Of a stretch of 64,000 nucleotides of DNA, positions 1 through 6,829 are shown piece after piece (positions within the stretch are counted from its first letter, which is position 1; the number at the start of each line of letters is the position of its first letter). The notes beneath the pieces were generated by a model. The model ran no database searches. It worked only from the letters and a program-made list of their open reading frames with translations, and was not told the origin of the DNA. The DNA is from G963665085 sp963665085 (lineage in GTDB: Bacteria > Bacteroidota > Bacteroidia > Bacteroidales > JAAAOM01): positions 3,472,001 through 3,536,000 of the forward strand of contig CAXXXS010000001.1 in assembly GCA_963665085.2 (NCBI GenBank), given 5' to 3'. The position numbers and the translations under genes are program-made.

Positions 1-1431
1 AATCATTTTCGGGTCTTTATTTTGAACATTTAAACAAATCGGGAGCTTTACTTGAGAAGCAAAATCAAAATCTTTGGTTTTATAATCTTCAACCCCTTGC
101 GAAAGCATTACAACAATAACACCTTTTGAACGAAGTAGTCTTAACAAGTCTTCAAGAGCTTTTCGAGCATTTCTGTTTTTCAAGTATATGTGTGCTTCAT
201 CAATAACAATAACATATCTTAAAGGAATAATATTTTCTTTCGGTTCAGCATCATTTGCAGAGCTAAACAGAAAGTTAAAATACCTTAAAAGTAGAAAGAC
301 ACACAACTGTCTTAGTGTATCTGATAAAGTTGGTGGAAGATTAAGGTAAATACTCTTTTCGATAATATTTTCAGAAATATCATCAGAAAAAAGACCACTT
401 GATAAATCTTTTATAGCAGCAAGTAAAGTATCAGGTTTTGTTTTAGTAGCTTCATAATATTCTTCAAGTGAATCAGAAAGTTCTGTCATATTTGGGTAAG
501 TATCGCCTTTTGCTTCAATCAATTCTGTTATTACTGATTGGAGAATGTGCTTTTGTGAAGTACCCATTTGAGGAACAAATGTTCCAATGGTATCAACAAA
601 AGCTTTAATGCTGAATGTTTTTTGACGTTCACCCTCACTAATGTTAATCGAAGTAAGTGGATTAAAATTAAAACCATCGTTCAAAATATCGATAAATTCA
701 CAGTTTGTTTTATCTAAAAATGGTTTTAATTGAGAAGCATTACCTTCGCCTTTATAATCAAAGAAAATATATTTGAGTTGATTACCAGTATTTGCTGAGA
801 TTTGATATAAAACATCTTTAATGAGTTGAGTTTTACCGGAACCTGCCATGCCTGCAATAGCAATATTCCTATTATCAAATTCCGTTAAGTCGTTGATTTT
901 TATTACAACTTCTTCGTTTTCTTCAGTTGTACCAAGAATAAATGATAGTGGTTCAGAATATTCTTTAACTGTTGTCTTTTGCTGTATACTACTTGCAATA
1001 GAAACGGTATTTGATTGTAAATCCAACCCATTTTTAACAAGCTTCATTAACAAGGAAATATGACCACCGCTTGTAAAATCAGTTTTCGATAATTTTTTGT
1101 CAATTTCTGTTAATCCGTGGTCTAAATGAAGTTTAAACAATTTGGAAAAATCGTCTTCATAAAGTGATTTATTATAATGTTTATCAAGGATTGCTTTAAA
1201 TATTGGATAGTTCGAACGATTATCCACTATCGTTCCAAACAAACCACGGTCATCCCTAAAATCTCTACCATCAGAACTGGGTGCTACATCAACATTAATA
1301 TCAAAATGTTTATTTGTTTGAAGACTATATGCAAATGCTAATCTTGGAACAACTCCTTCTGAATTGAATTTATAAATCGATTTTATTCTATCGATTACTT
1401 CATCATTATGTTTACTAATTCTTATTCTCAT
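1..1431 (-). CDS. DndE domain fused to HerA/FtsK-like ATPase (partial, C-terminus off window)
   Basis: The first 477 codons are present, and the reading frame is still open at the window edge. Residues about 1-115 resemble DndE, the small DNA-binding subunit of phosphorothioate modification: a basic start (MRIRISKHNDEVIDRIK), then VPRLAFAYSLQ, LFGTIVDN and HLDHGL. A P-loop ATPase follows, with Walker A GMAGSGKT near residue 198 and a Walker B-like hydrophobic strand VIVIDEAH near residue 410. The order fits HerA/FtsK-type DNA translocases such as DndH. The ATG at 1431 overlaps the end of dndD by 17 bp, so translation is probably coupled. A DndE-ATPase fusion would join the modification and pumping parts of the system in one chain. 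That role is inferred. The remainder of the ATPase and any dndC lie to the left. Confidence 0.72.
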   Translation of the reverse strand, partial: MRIRISKHNDEVIDRIKSIYKFNSEGVVPRLAFAYSLQTNKHFDINVDVAPSSDGRDFRDDRGLFGTIVDNRSNYPIFKAILDKHYNKSLYEDDFSKLFKLHLDHGLTEIDKKLSKTDFTSGGHISLLMKLVKNGLDLQSNTVSIASSIQQKTTVKEYSEPLSFILGTTEENEEVVIKINDLTEFDNRNIAIAGMAGSGKTQLIKDVLYQISANTGNQLKYIFFDYKGEGNASQLKPFLDKTNCEFIDILNDGFNFNPLTSINISEGERQKTFSIKAFVDTIGTFVPQMGTSQKHILQSVITELIEAKGDTYPNMTELSDSLEEYYEATKTKPDTLLAAIKDLSSGLFSDDISENIIEKSIYLNLPPTLSDTLRQLCVFLLLRYFNFLFSSANDAEPKENIIPLRYVIVIDEAHIYLKNRNARKALEDLLRLLRSKGVIVVMLSQGVEDYKTKDFDFASQVKLPICLNVQNKDPKMI

Positions 1432-3508
1432 AACTTTGGAAATAACCAGGTTTAAAATTAGATTTTTTGTTTTCGTTAACTATCAAATATGATTTTGAAA
1501 CTTTATCCGAAATTGACTTGTAACGTCTTGGAGTAATCTCATTATTTGTAGCCAACAAAACTACCTGACTTGATAAATCAGGATAATAATTATTCAAAAT
1601 ATTCTCAATATGCTCATGGTCTAACCTACCTAAAGGAGTATCTATGAATATTGGGAAATTCTGAATTGATTCGCTAAGAATTGCTTTTATTAAGCAGGAA
1701 ATATAAATCTGTTTTTCACCTGTAGAAAAACTTTCTTTTGGTATTTCATTACCTCCGGAATCTAAAATTGAAACCTTAAGCCCTTTACCATCAGGAAGAA
1801 TATCAATACGTGAATCTTCAATAAAACTAGAATCTTTATGTTGCATTTTATGCATAAGCTTTTGAAGTTCTGACAGAAGATTTTTGGCTAAAGCTTCTTT
1901 TTTGGAGCGTTTTTGATTATCGATGAATGTTTGTAAAGATATTATGTACTTTTTAGCCTCCGAAATCTTATCTTTAATAAGTTGATTTCCACTACTTTTT
2001 TGCAGTAAAATATTATATTGTTGGTTTAACCTTACATTATCTTTTAAAAGCTTGTCCTTTTGATTTTCAAGCGCACCGTTTTCAGCAATAATCTTTTCTA
2101 ATTTTCTTTCAGCTTCATCTTTTAAGGTAACTGTTTCAAGAATCGTTTCATCTTCTAAATCAGAGTCAATCATTTTTATTTGCTTATCCTTTTCTGATAT
2201 TGCAAGTTGAACTGAATTAAATTCAGAAATTGTTGATTCAAATAATTCCTTTGATTGCTGTTTTAGAATTTGAGATGTTTTTAAAATCAATTCTTTATCA
2301 GCATTATTTAAATCAAGTTCAAAATCAAGCTTATTTTCTGAATCTTTAACTTCAAATAGCTCATTAAGCAAACTTTGAGCTTTGTCTGAATAAAATATTT
2401 TGTTTCTAAAGGACATTGAACCGTCTTCAGGTTCTGGGGGTTGATTAAACAATTTTTCAATAAAACTATCAAGTTTTTTCTTAACAACTTCATTATTCTC
2501 AATATCTGAAACTGATTGTACTTGTAGGTCAAGTTGTTCGAGAACTTCTTCTATTTTTCCTCCAAGCATTGCTAATGGAGCTAATTCACTTAATTCATTA
2601 AATCTTTTCTCCAATTCTTCTCTTTTGTCTTGAAGTGCAGAAAGTTCATTGAATAATTCTTCCCTGTTTAAAGAAGTCGTTTCCTTTTTGCTGTGTGTAT
2701 TCAAAAAAGCTTGGTATTCCTTAATTTTATCTTTCAACTCTTTAATGTTGTTTTCATTAAGAGCTGATTGTAAATCAATATCTTCAATTTTCCCTTTATT
2801 TAACTCAACCGCCTTTTCTGTATTTATTATTTGCTCTTTGATGTTGGTGTTTGCGCCTTCTTTTTTCAAGTTATTGCTATAAACTGAAATATCATCTTTA
2901 AGATTCTCATATAAGTCAAGTCCAAGTAGTTTTCCTAATGCATCATTTAAAACATTGCCTTCATCTTTAGTTGAGAGTTCTGCCCAAGAAGCAATTTTTT
3001 CAGCATCGAAGAATACAAATTTTGCTGCTTCTAATGGAATAAGATAATCATTGATAAAACTAATTTTGTCCTCATGCTCTGAAAATAATTCTTGCCCCTG
3101 AGAATTTAGGATTAATAATTTTTCTTCAATCTTATTTGTGTTAAACACACGTTTAATAACAATTTTATTATCCGAGACTTTGAGATTTGCAGGATAATCA
3201 ATTTCTTCAAATTGTATTTCTACCGAAAAATCAGAATTGCTTTCCGCTTTTGAAGTCCAATTTAATGATTGCTTAATAAATTTCTGATAATTTGTCTCTT
3301 TCTGGACTTCACGTTTAAAGCTTTCATCAATTTGTATTATTTTCTCGCCGTAAAGGCACCAAACAATTGAGATAAGGAAATTAGTCTTACCAAATCCATT
3401 TTTACCTCCGATTAAAACTATATTTTGGTTTTCTTGCGTTTGCAAGTCAATTTCAATAGTACCGTAATACTGGCGAAAATTGTCTAAGATTATTTTACTT
3501 ATTTTCAT
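1415..3508 (-). CDS. dndD: DndD-like SMC/RecN-type ATPase of DNA phosphorothioation
   Basis: The protein has 697 aa and SMC/Rad50-like architecture. Walker A is GGKNGFGKT at residues 34-42. The central half (about 220-560) is a long charged coiled coil. Near the C-terminus come an ABC signature (FSTGEKQI) and a Walker B with DndD-type flanks (FIDTPLGRLDHEH). The segment FVFFDAEKIASWAE near residue 165 is also characteristic of DndD. In Dnd systems this ATPase works with DndC and DndE when sulfur replaces a non-bridging oxygen in the DNA backbone. It overlaps the upstream 64-aa gene by 14 bp and the downstream DndE-ATPase gene by 17 bp, which indicates one operon. dndC and dndB are not in the window. 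Confidence 0.8.
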   Translation of the reverse strand: MKISKIILDNFRQYYGTIEIDLQTQENQNIVLIGGKNGFGKTNFLISIVWCLYGEKIIQIDESFKREVQKETNYQKFIKQSLNWTSKAESNSDFSVEIQFEEIDYPANLKVSDNKIVIKRVFNTNKIEEKLLILNSQGQELFSEHEDKISFINDYLIPLEAAKFVFFDAEKIASWAELSTKDEGNVLNDALGKLLGLDLYENLKDDISVYSNNLKKEGANTNIKEQIINTEKAVELNKGKIEDIDLQSALNENNIKELKDKIKEYQAFLNTHSKKETTSLNREELFNELSALQDKREELEKRFNELSELAPLAMLGGKIEEVLEQLDLQVQSVSDIENNEVVKKKLDSFIEKLFNQPPEPEDGSMSFRNKIFYSDKAQSLLNELFEVKDSENKLDFELDLNNADKELILKTSQILKQQSKELFESTISEFNSVQLAISEKDKQIKMIDSDLEDETILETVTLKDEAERKLEKIIAENGALENQKDKLLKDNVRLNQQYNILLQKSSGNQLIKDKISEAKKYIISLQTFIDNQKRSKKEALAKNLLSELQKLMHKMQHKDSSFIEDSRIDILPDGKGLKVSILDSGGNEIPKESFSTGEKQIYISCLIKAILSESIQNFPIFIDTPLGRLDHEHIENILNNYYPDLSSQVVLLATNNEITPRRYKSISDKVSKSYLIVNENKKSNFKPGYFQSYENKN

Positions 3509-3689
3509 TTCCTAACGCCTTTTCGATTTCAGAATCAATTGTTTGATGTATATAATGATTTCTTTTTTGAAGTTTTTTCAGACGTTCGGACTGTACCAAT
3601 TTATCCATTGACTTAAAATCTACACCATTATTATTGCAAATTGATTTAAGTTCTTCAATCTGTTTGTTTTTAATTTTATCAATTTCCAT
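3495..3689 (-). CDS. small Dnd-operon associated protein, 64 aa
   Basis: A small, charged, mostly helical protein (MEIDKIKNKQIEELKS...). It has no signal peptide, membrane segment or recognisable catalytic motif. It overlaps the upstream HTH gene by 11 bp and dndD by 14 bp, so it is a real, coupled gene and not a shadow. Short proteins in this position occur in Bacteroidota DNA-modification clusters between a regulator-like gene and dndD. The size and composition suggest an adaptor of DndD or DndE, but the function is unknown. Confidence 0.65.
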   Translation of the reverse strand: MEIDKIKNKQIEELKSICNNNGVDFKSMDKLVQSERLKKLQKRNHYIHQTIDSEIEKALGNENK

Positions 3690-5910
3690 ATATGTCTTGA
3701 ATTAGTTCTTTTGTTTCTGAATACATATCTTCTTGTTCAGGAGTTAGTTCTCCATTTTCAAAAAGTTTTGTTTGTCGATAGTAAAAATGATAGAGATACC
3801 TTTCATTTTCATGCCTTGCGTTTGGCAATCTGTTATTGGTTTTAATGAATTGAGTTAATTCTTGATATGAAGAATCTATATTTTTAGGACTTCGTTTAGC
3901 TCGCTTCACGTAATTATATTTCTCAATCAATTCATTTAGCAATTCAAATTTATTTTGGTCAACTTGATTTTTGTTTGCTTTATTTAGCTGGATATTCATA
4001 AAGCGATATAATTTTAGTTCTTCTTCAGTTCCAGAAGAAAAAGGCAGTCTATCATTTGATTCAGCGAAAGCAGATAACAATTCAAAATTTTCCTCCCATG
4101 TTCGGCGGATTATTTTGGCATTGTTGTTTCTAACAAATGTTTCATCATATTGCTTTTCAATTAAGCCTATATGGTAATTCTTAAAGAAACGAAAACGTCT
4201 ATTCTCAGCAGATTTCAAATTATAAAGTAAATTCTTTGATGTCACCGTAGGTCTATATTGTGAAACATATTCTGTTATTTCATCAATATGTTTTGGATTT
4301 TCAAATTGAGCAAGAAATTCTTCTGCAATATCATGCATTGTGCCACCTTTTACAGTTTCATCCTTTTCCCATACTCGCAATCCGTATGTACTACTTCGAC
4401 CAAAATAAATCAAATTCGGGTCTCTCTGACAACTGCCTCGTAAAGCCTCGGCACTTTTTGTAACATTTGGATACTTTGAGTTAAGTATTTCATAAATCTG
4501 ATAAATGTCTAAAGGTTCATTTCTTTCTTCTAAAATATCATAAACGTATTCAATAACCTGCTTTTTAGTATTTCGACTAAAAATAATTTGGTCGTAAATA
4601 TCGATTGTTATTTCAAATTCATTGAAAATTATATGTTCCGCTATTGGTGTTATTAAAAAGGAATCTGTTTCAAAACCTTCATTAAAAAAGGAGATTAAGT
4701 ACGTTTCAAAATGAAAAGAATACTCTTCTTCAATTCTGTCAAAAATCCTATTATTTATATCAATGGCAAGAGAATCAAAATCGAAACATTTTTCTATTTC
4801 ATTTCGAACTAAATAAATTGAATTCCATGAATATTCAATTCCTTTGGGCTTTACAGAGTTAAATATACAACTTGCAAAGTTGCCGACTAACGAGTGTGTT
4901 TTATATAAAAGAATAGAAAGAATTTTTGTGATAAAAATATTATTGAAATCAACATTTTCTTTTTGTTGAATTTCCTCAATTAAGTTTTCATCAATTATTA
5001 TTATATCAGAATCAGTATCAATTCCATATAAATTAAGAGAATCAAACTCTAGTGAATTTAAAAAGGAAAAATGCGAATCAAGTTCATCAAGCATTCTTTT
5101 TCTAATCTGTCTGGTTCTTTCTCTTGTTACATTGATAATAGAAGCTATTTCTTCAAGGTTTTCAGTTTCTGAATTTATCCAAAAGTTAAAGCCTCGTTTA
5201 AATATTTCCGTTTCCTTTCCGTCAAGTAAATAACCATTAGTAATTAAAATATCAATGGTTTTAAAAATCGGCAATCCACTTTCCGAATTATAGTTATTCC
5301 AAATTTTAACAATATCTTCTGGTTTTATACAAAATTTCCTGCGTAAATATGTATTAAACAATTCTACTGTTAATTCTTCATCATTTTCAAAAAGCTGAAC
5401 AATTTCAACTTGTTCTCTGATTTCATTAAAGAATTGGAATAATTCATCAACTGATTTTTTTCCAATATTTTTAATTTTTCCTAAATCATAGTTTGGATTA
5501 ATCAGAATTTCTTTTAATCCACGGATTGTTATATTTGAATCTGATACTTTTTCAATAGCATTTAAACTTCTAACTGATAGATTACTGGCTTGAGATTCAA
5601 GCAAATTATTTAAAACTTTTTTTTGTCTTACCGTTAATGAATCAATCTGCTTTTCAATAGGGTTTTTTGGCTTTTCCTTAATTGGTTTTATAGCAAATTC
5701 ATCATATTTTTTGCATAACTCAATAAGCTCTGTATTTGATTTTTGACCACAGTTTCGCAAGCCTAAAAAATTATTGTTTTCCCAATAGTAATTTAAAATT
5801 CCAAGTAAATCATTGAGTCCATTCAATTCACAAACATTTAATGAACGAACACTCAAATTTTCTAATTCGGTTAATTCTTTTAAACTAATATTTTCTTTAA
5901 CAACATCCAT
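3679..5910 (-). CDS. multi-domain helix-turn-helix protein heading the Dnd operon
   Basis: The first ATG is at 5910; an in-frame TTG two codons upstream is less likely. The 743-aa product begins with two helix-hairpin-helix segments like the RNA polymerase alpha C-terminal domain (LSVRSLNVCELNGL near 20, LSVRSLNAIEKV near 110; both followed by a conserved N-x-G-x-K-S turn). A sigma region 4-like helix-turn-helix (VTRERTRQIRKRMLDEL) lies near residue 265, and winged-helix/HARE-like segments lie around 460-580. The last 140 residues hold two helicase-associated-type repeats rich in W, L and P. There is no obvious enzymatic motif. It could be a transcriptional regulator or the DNA-targeting subunit of the Dnd machine. 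It is the first gene of the operon. Confidence 0.6.
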   Translation of the reverse strand: MDVVKENISLKELTELENLSVRSLNVCELNGLNDLLGILNYYWENNNFLGLRNCGQKSNTELIELCKKYDEFAIKPIKEKPKNPIEKQIDSLTVRQKKVLNNLLESQASNLSVRSLNAIEKVSDSNITIRGLKEILINPNYDLGKIKNIGKKSVDELFQFFNEIREQVEIVQLFENDEELTVELFNTYLRRKFCIKPEDIVKIWNNYNSESGLPIFKTIDILITNGYLLDGKETEIFKRGFNFWINSETENLEEIASIINVTRERTRQIRKRMLDELDSHFSFLNSLEFDSLNLYGIDTDSDIIIIDENLIEEIQQKENVDFNNIFITKILSILLYKTHSLVGNFASCIFNSVKPKGIEYSWNSIYLVRNEIEKCFDFDSLAIDINNRIFDRIEEEYSFHFETYLISFFNEGFETDSFLITPIAEHIIFNEFEITIDIYDQIIFSRNTKKQVIEYVYDILEERNEPLDIYQIYEILNSKYPNVTKSAEALRGSCQRDPNLIYFGRSSTYGLRVWEKDETVKGGTMHDIAEEFLAQFENPKHIDEITEYVSQYRPTVTSKNLLYNLKSAENRRFRFFKNYHIGLIEKQYDETFVRNNNAKIIRRTWEENFELLSAFAESNDRLPFSSGTEEELKLYRFMNIQLNKANKNQVDQNKFELLNELIEKYNYVKRAKRSPKNIDSSYQELTQFIKTNNRLPNARHENERYLYHFYYRQTKLFENGELTPEQEDMYSETKELIQDIYGN

Positions 5911-5913
5911 TCT

Positions 5914-5921
5914 CAAATATA
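5914..5921 (-). promoter_or_regulatory. putative -7 element directly before the Dnd operon
   Basis: On the minus strand TATATTTG matches the Bacteroidota -7 consensus TAnnTTTG, and only three bases separate it from the ATG at 5910. If it is used, the transcript would be almost leaderless. The -33 region is poor, so the promoter inside R1 is an alternative source of transcription. Confidence 0.4.
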
Positions 5922-5934
5922 CGAAATCCTTTGT

Positions 5935-6168
5935 GGGTTAGGAAATTGCACTCTTTTGCAAATTTTGGTTTGTGCGTCAGCCTGTGCGATTTGCAAATGT
6001 GTGCAATGTGCGTGGGCTTCCCTAACTGTCCCGAAGGGCAGAAGCGGGTCGGCAAAAACTAATTTTTTCTTGCACAAACCTTCAATCAATGAACCAATAT
6101 TTTCAATCCGTTTATTCAAATTTTATAATCAGGTTTCAATGTCCGTTTCGGTTTTTAGCCTTGCATAC
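5935..6168. other. gene-less leader between cassette R1 and the Dnd operon, with inverted repeats
   Basis: No credible gene was found; a 68-codon frame here has no support. Two inverted repeats are visible: GGGTTAGG (5935-5942) with CCCTAAC (6020-6026), and GGTTTGTGC (5967-5975) with GCACAAACC (6072-6080). The right end, GCATACAACG, is the abutting edge of R1. Unlike other cassette edges, its expected partner GTTGTATGC is not in this stretch. Confidence 0.5.
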
Positions 6169-6170
6169 AA

Positions 6171-6692
6171 CGATCCGCGTATATATGCCGTTGCGCTTGT
6201 CACAAATATAGTTATTTAAACAACCAATGCTCAAGCGCAATGACATATGATACGCTGTTGTAAGAAGTTGATTCCGTGTGATGGCCTTCTAAGTGCGATG
6301 GCTTTTTCCCAAAATCAACGTAGGTGGTGGTCGCTTTACCTTTAACTATCTGTTTATCGGTCAATTTATGTATTTTTTATTTTCTATATATTGGTATATG
6401 GGAATGTCAAAAATACTGTTGGGACAGGACTTTTAAGTGGTTCCTTCCCTCTTTAAGGGAAAAAAATCGTTGGAAAGTGACTTGATTTTCTCAAAAAAAT
6501 CCTGTAACTTACCAACCGTAAAGTTTTTAAACGTCTCACGTTTTGAAAGCGAGCTTTCACACGGTATCACCGAAAAAACTTTCCCCTGGTAAAATTCTCA
6601 TTTTATCATTTTTTTCCCTTAAAGAGGGAAGGGCTTTTTTTGTCCCAAAATTGACCGTAAACACTGGCCAATGCGACCCCAATTTCTTACAA
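6171..6692 (-). repeat. R1: gene-less 522-bp repeat cassette
   Basis: First of six copies that look identical by eye, all 522 bp and in the same orientation. The + strand left end is an attC-like site (6169-6262): AACG, a 23/24-nt stem whose outer parts are GCGTAT...CTTG and CAAG...ATACGC with one unpaired G, and GTTG at 6257-6260. The cassette ends are inverted repeats, GTTGTAAGAA near 6257 and TTCTTACAAC at 6684-6693. The interior has a perfect 25-bp inverted repeat (6443-6467 with 6608-6632) nested in TTGGGACA (6419-6426) / TGTCCCAA (6641-6648), which can form a ~230-nt hairpin. No protein gene is supported. The edges are placed at the inferred cut AA|CG. Confidence 0.9.
6203..6235 (-). 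promoter_or_regulatory. candidate promoter in R1, reading toward the Dnd operon
   Basis: On the minus strand CTTG (-33 type) and TATATTTG (-7 type, TAnnTTTG) are 21 nt apart, within the usual Bacteroidota spacing. They lie in the apical loop of the R attC-like palindrome. Transcription would run left into the HTH-dndD operon. Confidence 0.55.
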
Positions 6693-6818
6693 CGGACAAG
6701 TATATGCAAATGTGGGCGATTGCGTGCTTTAAACTTATCAAACCGTAACGATTTTGAAGCGGACTACAACCGTTGAATTTACTACAATCTCGCCCATTTT
6801 GTATATACAGTGTTGGCG
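6691..6818 (-). other. attC-like palindromic site of cassette C2
   Basis: + strand: AACG at 6691, arm TATATGCAAATGTGGGCGA, a loop containing TATCAAACCG, the returning arm TCGCCCATTTTGTATATA, and GTTGGCGGTA from 6812. The arms pair with a one-base bulge and G-T wobble. The stop codon of the 814-aa gene is about 14 nt away. GTTGGCGGTA is matched by TACCGCCAAC at 9305-9314, which is the other end of cassette C2 (6693-9313). Confidence 0.75.
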
Positions 6819-6829
6819 GTAGTTTTTCC

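Noticed and set aside
5913..6119. 68-codon minus-strand frame upstream of the Dnd operon
   Set aside because: Low-complexity composition, overlap with the promoter and inverted repeats, and no family resemblance.
6543..6776. Frames starting MKASFHTVSPKKL in each R copy (also 12181, 12703, 17195, 22685)
   Set aside because: They lie on the strand opposite to the cassette genes, run across the cassette edge into unrelated DNA, differ in their C-termini between copies, have no ribosome-binding context and overlap the 25-bp inverted repeat.
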